Source: Lineus longissimus (taxonomy: Eukaryota > Nemertea > Pilidiophora > Heteronemertea > Lineidae). Taken from it: DNA of 64,000 bases. Positions 27,301 through 53,639 of the stretch are shown here, in pieces. The stretch spans positions 9,419,431 through 9,483,430 of the forward strand of contig NC_088322.1 in the NCBI RefSeq assembly GCF_910592395.1, written 5' to 3'. A program made the position numbers and the translations under genes. The first letter of the stretch is position 1; each line of letters opens with the position of its first letter. Under the pieces are notes generated by a model. It worked only from the letters and a program-made list of their open reading frames with translations, was not told where the DNA came from and did not search any database.

Positions 27301-29887
27301 TGTAGAAGAATTTACAAGACTAACAAAAATCACAAATTGTACAAATTAATTCTAAATGAAATTGTAAAAATAAGCTTTAAAAATCATGATTTTGTTCTGT
27401 GAATTTACACACAACACTGAGTTGAATGTATGGAAAGTGAAATGTAAATTTTATTATCCAAAATTTGTATAATTTTAAAATTGTATGATATTGATATGTG
27501 AGGAGAGTGATGAGATAATACCATACACTGGTCCACTTCCTCTCGAATTGGTAAGTGTTGTTTAGCTAGTTTGAGTTGGGAAATGCAGGCCACAGCTGAG
27601 TTGTATGAGAAGAAGCAAATTGAGCAAAGTTGGGTGGAGGAAATTTAGGCGAATGCCATCATCAAACACATGGCGAAAGACACAAGGCTTTAGGAATGTT
27701 GGTTGCATTGGTTCCCATCATTATTATTTAAAAACTAAAAGGGACTAAAATGCTTTTTAAGTTTAGTGGACGCTACAATTAATGAAGGAAGCCTTTATTC
27801 AATTTAACCTCCGAGTCGTACATGTTGGCCCTCCACAGGACTGGTAAAATCTCATTTAAATGCCAGCCAACACTTTGCCTATGCTGAAAACTTATAAAGA
27901 CCATTCATCATTATCCTAGCAAGGAAAGAGTAAGGACTTGGAGCTAGGGATAAGCTTGCTTTCTTAATCTTTTTTCCTAATAATGACCACACACACTTAC
28001 ATCCAATACTGTTATTGATCGCTTCCTGAGACTTCTGGATCCCAAGACGGAATTCCTGTACCTCTGGTCGCTGCTTGTTGCCACGGTGATATAAGACGAG
28101 AGCTTTCTCGAAGTCACCTTGATAATAGAGCGCCTCTGCTTTCTGGTACAAGCCCTGGAGTAAACAAAGAGAGAAAAATTATACGTTTGTCAAGATGGCA
28201 GCTTTATCTTTTTTGGTTTTTTTTTTAGGGGGGATATCCACAGCAATTCTTTCCACCAATTCTGACCATCTTCCGTCAGCTTCATGGTATATGTACATGG
28301 GCAAAAGATGTAGACTTAAGAATGACTCTTGGACTGTTGCCGCAAAAGCGAAATTATAATGTACTGTCATATTGCATAGTTATGGGGGTTATTCCATGAG
28401 ATTGGGGTCCTTTGGCGAGAGGATGGGATCCTTTTCACGGCAGCACGAGGCTACCTCCAGTGATTGGTCCAACGGCAAACTGAGCGGTGCCCTCACAACA
28501 CGGTGCTCTAGAGGTAACCAATGGCAGAGGGCTCACAGGAATGGTTGAGCGTAGATTGACAAGTCTAACAATTAGATTGTTTCAAGGACGCAAAATGACC
28601 TCGATGGTCCAAGACCGGAATCTGTGAGATTTTGAATAAAGCATGGTCAATTGAGGTTTCTAAAATGATTAAGACATTTCTCAAAGATGATTACTATATA
28701 ACAGTACACTTTGCTTCCACTCACCTTTATAAACTTCTTATCCTGCTGCAGCGAAGCCTCGGAGTCCTCCTGCGCCTGCTGCGAGTGACCCAGCATCAAG
28801 TGGCACTTGGACCGCGAGACGAGGATGTCACGCTGATCCTTCTCCATCTTGAGCTCCAGAGCATCTTGTTCTTTCGGCGTCAGATTCTTCGTACGCTCCT
28901 TGTTTTGCTCTTTGTCCTCGTGGTATTCTCGTATCATATCCACGGCCTAAAGAACAGTAGAAATTAGCGTCACATCTAAGGTAAAGTGGTACAATTATAG
29001 GCCTTATGTGGTCCAGGAAGTATTTCTTCTCCAAGGCGGGATGAGCTTTTTTACATGCCACTATGGTTGGGCACCAGTAGCGGGCCTAGAGTTGGCAACG
29101 AAGTGGAAGACTATAACCACTGTTTGATTCATGTTGGCAGCCTAATCACAAAAAGGTCCTATGTAGGCTTTTGGACGGAGTCCAAAGCCTTTCGTAGGGG
29201 TGTGCCGGTGTTAGTTGTTAGTATTCCTCATAATGTCATATAGCTTTGCAAAATGACTCGACAAAGGCCTCGACGAGTCCATTTCAGATCCATTTCGGTC
29301 CGTCGCAGTGTGTACGTAGGACCAGTGTCGGTGCATGTGTTGCCAGCAAGTCAAAGAACCAAACCGGGAACGTCACTTGGCCAAGATTTAAACTGGACCA
29401 TTAAGGGTCGGGTAGATTTGACAGGTTTAGGACCCTGGCCAATTGAAACAAACAATAAAGCCGTACACAAAGAGTACTACCAACTAGAGTCAATAAACTT
29501 CCACTCAATCAATTTCTGTAGGCCTAGTAGGCCTAGTAATTTAGTATTAAATTTAAAGCCAATGCGCTGTCCCACTGGCTTACTCTGGAGGGGAACAACT
29601 TCTAAATTTGGCCTCTCCTTATCCCAATTACATTAGCAGGCCCGTGTCCGCTTACATGTTACATGATCGAATCTTTATAACTGAGGCTTAGTGCTAACCA
29701 TACTTTACTTAAACTAGGCCTAAGCGAAGGCATTTTCATTTACCTGTGTGTAACTTCTGATGGCTTTCGCATATTCGCATCGTTTGTAAAGCACATCACC
29801 CTCTGCCCGGTGTATTTCATAAGAGGTTTCATCCTTCTTTTCCCCCTGGACACTCTGGTCATCGTCATCGTACTTTGCGATGGGCAT
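12353..29887 (-). CDS. ODAD4: Outer dynein arm docking complex subunit 4 (TTC25), complete, 14 exons
   Basis: Exons, 5' to 3' on the - strand: 29887-29744, 28946-28725, 28154-28001, 26991-26927, 22044-21882, 20258-20037, 19698-19491, 19218-19132, 18790-18594, 18156-17950, 16689-16210, 14699-14628, 14043-13987, 12432-12353. All junctions keep phase and give 785 residues. Family features: N-terminal TPRs (about 20-170; EGDVLYKRCEYAKAI, FEKALVLYHRG), the linker SVKLENKGDLSEFYGK, FWRQQKPMYARKRDR near 270, and a second TPR block (about 325-545) with SRALDNLGRVYAR, WLLHEIGRCYLELGEYS and WQLNASVLIAQSEVKL, all close to vertebrate TTC25. The protein docks outer dynein arms on motile-cilium doublet microtubules. 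It exceeds the human protein (about 670 residues) because of a repetitive acidic, Ser/Pro-rich tail (residues 557-785). Introns hold many tandem repeats but no other gene. Confidence 0.95.
13290..13510. repeat. Tandem pair of a dispersed ~115-bp repeat
   Basis: Two adjacent copies share CACATAACATCACCTTTTGC, GGTTTAATCTAGAAATAAAC and CCCAACCATTTGGTGCCCAA. A third copy lies at about 14388-14540, after exon 12 of ODAD4. All are in the last introns of that gene. The mobile family is not identified. Confidence 0.75.
14388..14540. repeat. Third copy of the dispersed ~115-bp repeat
   Basis: It is nearly identical to the pair at 13290-13510 through CCCAACCATTTGGTGCCCAA and the following ACGACACAGATCTAT block, so the shared unit extends beyond the tandem part. 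It ends about 90 bp from an ODAD4 exon. Confidence 0.75.
14700..16209. other. ODAD4 intron between exons 11 and 12
   Basis: A 1.5-kb intron with GTGAGT donor and ATTATCAG acceptor (read on the - strand). I recognise no repeat family, RNA gene or nested gene in it. Confidence 0.5.
16210..16689 (-). other. ODAD4: ODAD4 exon 11: expanded acidic/Ser-Pro repeat exon
   Basis: This 480-bp exon encodes a disordered tail. A heptad-like unit, KEDTPRS, occurs four to five times (residues about 590-640) with variants such as KVETPELS and KHDTPRS, then the acidic patch DEYEDDFEEKLD, then Ser/Thr-rich sequence. Acid residues, Thr-Pro and Ser-Pro steps and Arg-Ser pairs make it a likely phosphorylated, unstructured segment. 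Vertebrate ODAD4 also has a charged C-terminal tail, but this repeat appears to be a local expansion at the DNA level (TCTTTAGATCGGGGTGTG variants on the + strand). Confidence 0.85.
17079..17200. mobile_element. Short inverted-repeat element with AAGGAACTCTT ends
   Basis: AAGGAACTCTTAATCA at the left is mirrored by TGATCAAGAGTTCCTT at the right, about 120 bp apart, with one mismatch in the terminal repeat. It is non-coding and resembles a small MITE in the ODAD4 intron. Confidence 0.6.
17265..17760. repeat. 61-bp tandem array inside a dispersed element
   Basis: Seven copies of a 61-bp unit (GAATACCAAGTTTAAACAAA, TTTCAACATTGCCGTTGTGT, ACAAATACTAT) run from 17269 to about 17660. The array passes without break into CTGGACCACCAGTTATTACG and ACGGTGTACCCC, which match 39600-39650 in an EZH2 intron. 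There the corresponding motif is single-copy, so the array is an internal amplification within one copy of a dispersed element. Confidence 0.8.
18232..18386. mobile_element. Diverged copy of the TACAGTGGAACCTC MITE family
   Basis: It contains ATGCTGTCCTTTATAGAGAG, GGTGTCCTGATTATAGA and the terminal CCACTGTATA, matching the intact copies at 35615-35793 and 47080-47261. The left terminus is degraded. It lies in the ODAD4 intron between exons 9 and 10. Confidence 0.65.
19365..19445 (-). mobile_element. Possible tRNA-derived SINE head
   Basis: On the - strand the sequence TAGCCTAGTGG fits the RNA polymerase III A box, and GGTCCTGATTTGAT lies about 35 bases downstream where a B box would be expected, though it matches that consensus only weakly. 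No good acceptor-stem pairing is seen, so it is not called a tRNA gene. It overlaps no exon of ODAD4. Confidence 0.35.
19815..19955. repeat. 64-bp direct duplication
   Basis: CCTATTGACATGACTATTCA and the following TTGGAAAGCTCC and CAGTACTTTCTAATGGTACC occur twice in tandem with few differences. A third, degenerate GCACTTTCTGGTGGTACC follows near 19960. It lies in an ODAD4 intron. Confidence 0.75.
21060..21375. repeat. ~21-bp minisatellite (AAGTCTCAAATCCCAACTT)
   Basis: About fourteen imperfect copies of a 20-22 bp unit built from AAGTCTCAAATCCCAACTT lie in the ODAD4 intron between exons 5 and 6. Because the unit is near 21 bp, several frames stay open, but the frames are artefacts of the repeat. 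Confidence 0.85.
22135..22870. repeat. ~112-bp tandem array with (ACA)n core
   Basis: Seven copies of a 111-115 bp unit contain TTTGATGATTTTTTAAAGG, a variable T run, TGTTGGCAATGTAAAATACA, ACAACAACAAAATA and GATGTTGGATATTGGACAAG. Copies are very similar; length differences are mostly in the T run. The array begins about 90 bp upstream of ODAD4 exon 5 on the transcribed strand. Confidence 0.9.
25807..26055. repeat. 62-bp tandem repeat, four copies
   Basis: The unit holds GTGTCAAACCCAAAACCAGA, TATTTGCAAACTTGGCTATC and GAAACTTTTTGACAC. Its ends, GTGTCAAA and TTTTTGACAC, are mutually inverted, so each junction (TTTGACACGTGTCAAA) is a perfect 16-bp palindrome. Confidence 0.85.
26508..26705. repeat. 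~98-bp direct duplication
   Basis: CCAAGCGTCCCGATAAAGTT through GAAGACTTCAGGTGAATAA occurs twice head to tail without visible differences, so the duplication is recent. It is intronic in ODAD4. Confidence 0.85.
26992..29743. other. ODAD4 5' introns (between the first four exons)
   Basis: Apart from exons 2 and 3 (28946-28725 and 28154-28001), this holds intron sequence only. A fragment at about 29020-29075 (CCAAGGCGGGATGAGC, TGCCACTATGGTTGGGCACC) resembles 21785-21840, showing another diverged dispersed repeat. Nothing else is recognised. Confidence 0.45.
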
Positions 29888-30040
29888 TTTGACGGTAAAT
29901 TAGGCAAAAACCAACAAATTTCAACCCTAATTGATCACTAATTGGTTTACAGGTGCCCGCTGTCACTCAACAAATGGCGTCCGTTCCCAAGCAACGTCAA
30001 GCTTTGCCTTCCGCAAGCCTCGGTTTCGGTTTGTTTAAAG
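29888..30040. promoter_or_regulatory. Bidirectional promoter interval between ODAD4 and the small + strand gene
   Basis: The two start codons point away from each other and are only 153 bp apart, so both promoters and 5' leaders must share this stretch or overlap it. No TATA box at a useful position is seen. Divergent pairing with a ciliary gene hints that the small gene may be co-expressed in ciliated cells; that is inference. Confidence 0.7.
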
Positions 30041-31170
30041 ATGGCGGATGACGACCAGAAAGTTGAGAAAAAAGCGACAACAAACTGTCAGAATGAAGCA
30101 ATTAGAGGCGTAATCGAGGGGTCAGATGATACAAAAGATAGTTCATATCATGCTGCATTCGACGGACAAGAAAATAACCTAGAAAATTTCATCGTTGGCC
30201 ATTACCAAAGGCAAAAGGTGCGTCGAAAGGCAAATCCTTAAAAAGTGCTGCCATCTTGTGGCCAACAGTTGAACCAACACTACCTCAAAATGTACCTTAC
30301 CTTGGTCCTTGCAATTTCAAAGACAAAATGCACCTTCATCGATATCAAGCACGTAGCGATGGGATATATGGCATGAACCGTGTCTGGCCTGGTGTCTTGT
30401 TACAAATGTGTCAATTAATCAATTATGATGAGTTGGGCCCTTGGGGAAGGGATTTGAATTGAAAGAGGATTCGAGTCAACATAACATATCATTTAGGATG
30501 TCTAAGACTAGAGTTGTGCCAGCTTGAATATTCTCCTTGGGTCACTTGGTGATATCCATGTACCAAAAAGACACAGTCGTCACAACATACGAAGCAGACT
30601 TGAACTTAGTTGAAGATACTTGGTCCATCCAAGTGGATCAGTACAGTATTTTATACAGATCTTTTGGCTAACTTCCTTTCATTTTATTTCCTTGTTATCA
30701 CGGGGCTTTATTCCTTTATTTTCAGAATGAAAACCCTGGAGACAACATAGGAGAAGACAGAATCAACCAATTCTTTGAAAGAGCACTTGCAGAAAGCCAC
30801 AGGTAAAATATTCAATCGAAGCAATGGACATCAACACCTAGGTACTGAACATCAGTAAAAAGGTCATTGGTCTTTCATGCCAAAATACCATTCACTCTCA
30901 TCCTGTTCAGACAACCACCTACCCTTCATGCCCTCAGCACATCCAAAGTTAGGTTTCCAAAATACTAGCCACTCATGTCACATCTATCAACACCTGTCCC
31001 AGTAACATTTTGTCTATGGCATTCACATGTTGATTTGGATTCCTGCTTTCAGAATGAACGCAGAAGCGAACAAGTCCAAGGGCAAACAGAAGAAGCTCCA
31101 CGATGAACTTGGGCCTGAGGTGTTCGAGGCTTGGACAGATGAACATGCAGCTGAGGTCATACATTCATAG
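30041..31170 (+). CDS. Small conserved-looking protein of 123 residues, function unknown
   Basis: Three exons, 30041-30217, 30726-30802 and 31053-31170, join in phase with consensus splice sites (AAG|GTGCGT, TTTTCAG, CACAG|GTAAAA, CTTTCAG). The ATG follows AAAG (AAAGATGGCGG), close to the Kozak consensus. The protein begins MADDDQKVEKK, is acidic and Gln/Asn-rich in its first half, then has ENFIVGHYQRQK, a likely helix RINQFFERALAESHR, a Lys-rich stretch and the C-terminal motif ELGPEVFEAWTDEHAAEVI. No signal peptide or membrane segment is present. I do not recognise the family. The start lies 153 bp from the divergent ODAD4 start, so a ciliary role is a reasonable but untested guess. Confidence 0.8.
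30218..30725. other. Intron 1 of the small + strand gene
   Basis: A 508-bp intron between the first two exons. No embedded feature is recognised. Confidence 0.6.
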
Positions 31171-31578
31171 AGAGAATCAAACTGAGGGATCTGCTTGGAA
31201 TAATTGAAGGAGTATCACACCAGCCTAGATGAATCACAGACCTACACAAATGGACTGAACTGTTTCTAAGGAATACTCACTACTGTCACAGTCACACCAA
31301 CCGGTTTTGTTTTGTCCATACTTGAGACATTTTGGCATGATTGAAGACTTCTTCTTAGGGAACTGTTTAATATTTTTGGCTATGTGCTTTGGGATGGGAA
31401 GGGGAGATGGGAAGGGGAGATGGGAAGGGGGAGGGGTATCATCATGGCAATATTTAGTGTTCCATACATGTACATGTATGATCAATTCTACCTGTGGTTC
31501 TCAGATGTGCGTGTGATCACTTGTTAATAATGCTATCTCGTTGAATGTTTTTGTACATGTATGAATTATAATCTTTAC

Positions 31579-31584
31579 AATAAA
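31579..31584 (+). terminator. Poly(A) signal of the small + strand gene
   Basis: AATAAA lies about 410 bases after the stop at 31170 and is followed by a GTT-rich segment. It fits a normal 3' end. Confidence 0.65.
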
Positions 31585-32639
31585 CTTGTTCATAGTTTCA
31601 CGTTAAGCTGATCTCAAATTCATTTCATAATGCAGCCAGGACCGAAAAAATGGTAAAATCTCATGTCACGAGGTACACACCAATGTTGCCTGTCTCGTCC
31701 CATGGTTCCGTCTTCAGCCAGGGAAATGAAGTCCTTCCCTACCCTGATGGTACTTCAAGGTGACTTGCTCAAGCTTAAAAATGGCATCCGGATTACGAGT
31801 CCCAACACTTTTGACCACACCACCCCTCATCTTGAGGAATTGGGGATGTCCAGTCACAACTGTCATCCTTGACCCATTGAGTGCCAGGAACTGTCCAAGG
31901 CAGACAAAAGTTTAATACAAACTCAATTTTTATTCATACAAAAGAACTAGTCTAGGTACGAAAAAGTTTTAGAAAACGCTTAATACATGTACAAAAGTAA
32001 ATGCAATTGGGTGTTCACCTCAACAACTACTGTAAAATCAGTCAGGAGCCATTGTGTCTAACTGCCTATTGGGCCATTCATATAGTACATGGACAATGCC
32101 ATCAGCCTTCTCTCGTGAAGTAAGGGACATGCTATTTCGGTAAGGAACACCTACCTCATTTTCAGTTTTCCCCAAAACCATAAACTTAACATGACTCTCT
32201 ACTATGCTGCCTATACCAGTGTTTTACCTTTAACTTCACCCTACCCTCAGGATCAGCAGTGGCTGCTGCGACAAAAATGGCATTTACGACCTTGTCTGAC
32301 ATGCCAATGATGTGCATTTAGTATGGGAAACCTATCTTGCAGTGTCGTCAACATTTCAGGTGTGGTCGTGTTCGATGCAAAGTTTTGAATGGATAAAAAT
32401 GGTGGAACAGGATGTACAGATTCGTCGGAGGTAGGTTTCGTGAAAATCAAAGAGCAGCAGTGAACATTAGAGTGATATGCAATGCAATATTTCTCAACAT
32501 CTTGGAGCAAACTCGAGATTAAAACGAAACACCTATTTTTTCTATTAAACCTGACAGAACCGAACAGAATGAACCCTAAGATTTAGATTTAAGGTATGGT
32601 TCCTATGATGAAAGTTCATTGCCTATAGTCCATGGATCC
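31585..32639. other. Convergent 3' region between the small gene and EZH2
   Basis: The left part is intergenic; the right part should be the EZH2 3' UTR. On the - strand AATAAA at 31934-31929 is the likely EZH2 polyadenylation signal, giving a 3' UTR of about 700 bases. No coding exon is recognised. Confidence 0.5.
31929..31934 (-). terminator. EZH2: Candidate EZH2 poly(A) signal
   Basis: TTTATT on the + strand reads AATAAA on the - strand, about 700 bases beyond the EZH2 stop at 32642-32640. The convergent gene's own signal lies about 350 bp away, so the two 3' ends appear not to overlap. Confidence 0.5.
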
Positions 32640-49628
<16,989 letters not shown>

Positions 49629-49701
49629 GGCTGCCTTGAAAATAATAAAGGGGGACTATAGGCAGGCACAGAGGGGCTACAAATAGACCCTTTTACACCA
49701 G

Positions 49702-49831
49702 GCGGAGGAAGTCATTGTGGGCCAAAACAAACCTAAATATAGGCACAACGCACAAAAGATCATGTGGTGTGCGACTCTGCGGTCTTTTGTTTGCTTGTTT
49801 GTTTGTTGTGGCCAGCAATGACTTCCTCCGC
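49702..49831. repeat. Foldback hairpin, ~22-bp arms
   Basis: GCGGAGGAAGTCATTGTGG at 49702 is mirrored by GCCAGCAATGACTTCCTCCGC at about 49811-49831, with about 85 bp between. It is non-coding and probably a small MITE or its remnant. Confidence 0.7.
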
Positions 49832-50039
49832 ATGCGAGGTATTTGGGTTTGACATCTTCAGGCGACTTATAATTATAATAGTTATACAGTAATAATACAG
49901 TGAGGGCCCTGGCCTGGGTGGGTCATGTCAGATTCAGCACTGAATATATATCCTCGTACGACCCTGAATCATTTCGGCGTACTGTGAGATGTGAGAGACC
50001 GCTATTGGCGAATTTGTGTTACTTTGTCTTGCCTGCTTA

Positions 50040-50756
50040 GGTCTCACTAGCCAGTGCAATGGCCGGGCCTACCTGGCTCCACAAATGGCGTGACGTTATT
50101 TCATGCATACCCCTGTTCAAGTGGCTGTCGACCTTGCAGTATATCACTCTCACACATAAACCTATACATTTCTGAATAGCTTGCCGCTTCTAGAATACTT
50201 CTGACCAGCTTTCATTGTTATCAAGTAATTCAGTCATGAGAACATGGGGGCAGCACAATACATGAGACACCCTGTACATCGATGAAAATTTTGAAAATTT
50301 CACCTTGCCGCCTTATAACTTGACGATTAACATGGATGGTGAAATAATATTTTTATAAACTTCTACTTATCACCTTGAGAAAGCAAAATAATAACAATTT
50401 TAAATTTTGATACCAAAATAGGGTGTCGTTGCGGCTTTTCTTTGAGCATTTTGACCGCGAAGTCTCACCTTGAGAACATGTGCACTCTGACAGGAACCAG
50501 TTCATGTCAACATCCGATTGAGCTATACATAGCATGCGAGGCCTGGTCACTGCGGACGTGCACAGAAGAAGCTGATATTTTCCTCAAATAATCGTCAGAG
50601 CTACCTCTTCACAAAATACCCAGGACACCGACATTTGAACATGCAGCAATAGCGATATGATAGGCTTATCTGTATCCATGGTAATCGCCTGAGATTGAAG
50701 AACTTTTTTTTTAAGGGGGACCAATGTTGACCTGATCACCACTGGCTAGTGAGACC
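50040..50756. mobile_element. 717-bp TIR element, copy 1 (Harbinger-like ends)
   Basis: It starts GGTCTCACTAGCCAGTG and ends CACTGGCTAGTGAGACC, a perfect 17-bp terminal inverted repeat. TTA flanks the outer left end and the outer right end of the whole array. GG...CC termini with a TTA/TAA target fit PIF/Harbinger, which is inference. No transposase is encoded. Confidence 0.85.
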
Positions 50757-51113
50757 TTAATGGTAACATGCAGTCTCATATTTCCCCTTTTTACTACAAA
50801 ATATGAAAATCTGGATTGATACAAACATTTTGGTGTCCTACATGACAGGTCCAACAAGAATAGCTTCCAGTGGTGATCCATTCAAAATCATAGGCAAACT
50901 CAGCACTTCACCCATTTTCAAATTCGTTCAGAAAGCGGAATTCAGAGGGAATTCGAGTAACAGCACACCTCAGCTGTGGAGGCCTTTTTGGTCCATGAAC
51001 TGAGATGAAAGCATCTTTATCCATCCCGAATGCATTCGATGAAGTCAAATGATGTTCAAAATGACATTTATTATCATATTTTATGATTTCACTTTTATTG
51101 GTATTTTGATTAA

Positions 51114-51830
51114 GGTCTCACTAGCCAGTGCAATGGCCGGGCCTACCTGGCTCCACAAATGGCGTGACGTTATTTCATGCATACCCCTGTTCAAGTGGCT
51201 GTCGACCTTGCAGTATATCACTCTCACACATAAACCTATACATTTCTGAATAGCTTGCCGCTTCTAGAATACTTCTGACCAGCTTTCATTGTTATCAAGT
51301 AATTCAGTCATGAGAACATGGGGGCAGCACAATACATGAGACACCCTGTACATCGATGAAAATTTTGAAAATTTCACCTTGCCGCCTTATAACTTGACGA
51401 TTAACATGGATGGTGAAATAATATTTTTATAAACTTCTACTTATCACCTTGAGAAAGCAAAATAATAACAATTTTAAATTTTGATACCAAAATAGGGTGT
51501 CGTTGCGGCTTTTCTTTGAGCATTTTGACCGCGAAGTCTCACCTTGAGAACATGTGCACTCTGACAGGAACCAGTTCATGTCAACATCCGATTGAGCTAT
51601 ACATAGCATGCGAGGCCTGGTCACTGCGGACGTGCACAGAAGAAGCTGATATTTTCCTCAAATAATCGTCAGAGCTACCTCTTCACAAAATACCCAGGAC
51701 ACCGACATTTGAACATGCAGCAATAGCGATATGATAGGCTTATCTGTATCCATGGTAATCGCCTGAGATTGAAGAACTTTTTTTTTAAGGGGGACCAATG
51801 TTGACCTGATCACCACTGGCTAGTGAGACC
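51114..51830. mobile_element. 717-bp TIR element, copy 2
   Basis: Same terminal inverted repeats and internal sequence as copy 1. It is flanked on both sides by the 357-bp spacer. Confidence 0.85.
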
Positions 51831-52187
51831 TTAATGGTAACATGCAGTCTCATATTTCCCCTTTTTACTACAAAATATGAAAATCTGGATTGATACAAAC
51901 ATTTTGGTGTCCTACATGACAGGTCCAACAAGAATAGCTTCCAGTGGTGATCCATTCAAAATCATAGGCAAACTCAGCACTTCACCCATTTTCAAATTCG
52001 TTCAGAAAGCGGAATTCAGAGGGAATTCGAGTAACAGCACACCTCAGCTGTGGAGGCCTTTTTGGTCCATGAACTGAGATGAAAGCATCTTTATCCATCC
52101 CGAATGCATTCGATGAAGTCAAATGATGTTCAAAATGACATTTATTATCATATTTTATGATTTCACTTTTATTGGTATTTTGATTAA

Positions 52188-52904
52188 GGTCTCACTAGCC
52201 AGTGCAATGGCCGGGCCTACCTGGCTCCACAAATGGCGTGACGTTATTTCATGCATACCCCTGTTCAAGTGGCTGTCGACCTTGCAGTATATCACTCTCA
52301 CACATAAACCTATACATTTCTGAATAGCTTGCCGCTTCTAGAATACTTCTGACCAGCTTTCATTGTTATCAAGTAATTCAGTCATGAGAACATGGGGGCA
52401 GCACAATACATGAGACACCCTGTACATCGATGAAAATTTTGAAAATTTCACCTTGCCGCCTTATAACTTGACGATTAACATGGATGGTGAAATAATATTT
52501 TTATAAACTTCTACTTATCACCTTGAGAAAGCAAAATAATAACAATTTTAAATTTTGATACCAAAATAGGGTGTCGTTGCGGCTTTTCTTTGAGCATTTT
52601 GACCGCGAAGTCTCACCTTGAGAACATGTGCACTCTGACAGGAACCAGTTCATGTCAACATCCGATTGAGCTATACATAGCATGCGAGGCCTGGTCACTG
52701 CGGACGTGCACAGAAGAAGCTGATATTTTCCTCAAATAATCGTCAGAGCTACCTCTTCACAAAATACCCAGGACACCGACATTTGAACATGCAGCAATAG
52801 CGATATGATAGGCTTATCTGTATCCATGGTAATCGCCTGAGATTGAAGAACTTTTTTTTTAAGGGGGACCAATGTTGACCTGATCACCACTGGCTAGTGA
52901 GACC
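52188..52904. mobile_element. 717-bp TIR element, copy 3
   Basis: Same sequence as copies 1 and 2. Its right end is followed by TTATAGCTG, where the interrupted family A element appears to resume. Confidence 0.85.
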
Positions 52905-53165
52905 TTATAGCTGCTGCCTAAATACATGTATTACTTGTCCCTTTAATTTTAAATAAGAAAAATTTAACTCGCGTGCTAAATGACAATGAATGATTGAGCA
53001 TGAAACTTACTGTTCAAAAGGTTTTTTTATGATTCTGATACAGCAATAACACAATATGAACAGTTTGAACACATCAAATAGGCTATCAGACCAGTTTTAT
53101 CACTGAAAACAGTGATTACATCGAATGACAAATCCAAAAAATAGGAAACCGCGTAAAAATTGGTT

Positions 53166-53179
53166 CTGCGCAGGCGCAG
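53166..53179. promoter_or_regulatory. NRF1-like palindromic site CTGCGCAGGCGCAG
   Basis: The sequence fits the NRF1 consensus (YGCGCAnGCGCR), which often marks CpG-type promoters of housekeeping and chromatin genes. It lies about 3.5 kb upstream of the EZH2 start codon, between EZH2 and SETD2. It could mark the EZH2 promoter if a non-coding first exon lies here. Confidence 0.35.
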
Positions 53180-53639
53180 TACATATGGGGTTATACCTAG
53201 ATGTCTATTTATAGAACAAGAATTCCCACTTTTGATATCATGTCGTTTCGCTCCCTGATCTTTTCGCCCCCAGTCGACTTCGAATCGATCTGTGTTCTTC
53301 ATGGTTTAGACCTACTGTGAAGCCAGCCAGGTGCTGTTCATTTTGCTTTAACCTTCTTGGAAGCTGCTTGAGATGTGAACAAACTTGTTATGAATTGAAT
53401 ATGATTTTTATTAAGACCACCTTCGATAATAATCAGTTCGTATTGAGGGTACATACAGAATCTGAAACGTTCTGGGGGTCCGAGTTTTCGGCCGGACAGA
53501 TCGAGTCCCATCACTTGGTTGCGTACTTTGCTAGCCCTTGCCCCGAGGCCAAGACACCAGGAAGGCCTACAAGGGATCACAGTTTTACGTTTCGTTTCAA
53601 AGAGATAGAACAAGGCAGTTTTGGGTCGAGTGTCTTGCT

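Larger units (their letters stand above)
50040..52904. repeat. 1,074-bp tandem duplication: three elements, two spacers
   Basis: The 717-bp TIR element alternates with a 357-bp spacer (50757-51113, 51831-52187). Element starts at 50040, 51114 and 52188 are exactly 1,074 bp apart, and I see no differences between copies. The spacer starts TTAATGGTAAC and ends TTTTGATTAA. It is not found elsewhere in the window and codes for nothing recognised. Confidence 0.92.
49645..52950. mobile_element. Family A element interrupted by two later insertions
   Basis: The left end AAAGGGGGACTATAG (about 49645) and the right end GTCCCTTTAA (about 52940) match the family termini seen at 1656 and 6012. The middle block CTATTGGCGAATTTGTGTTA also matches. 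Between them lie a foldback at 49702-49831 and the array at 50040-52904. Confidence 0.55.
49629..53200 (-). other. EZH2 upstream region: 5' UTR intron/promoter filled with nested repeats
   Basis: The EZH2 ATG (49628) is preceded on the - strand by TTATTTTCAAGGCAGCC, an acceptor-like sequence, so the transcript probably has at least one upstream non-coding exon. I cannot place it. The interval holds a family A element split by a foldback hairpin and a tandem TIR-element array. Confidence 0.45.

Noticed and set aside
50353-52698. Three identical 65-residue frames (- strand) and paired 66-residue frames (+ strand) in the 1,074-bp array
   Set aside because: They are identical because the DNA is duplicated; they have no recognisable domain and no transposase motif.
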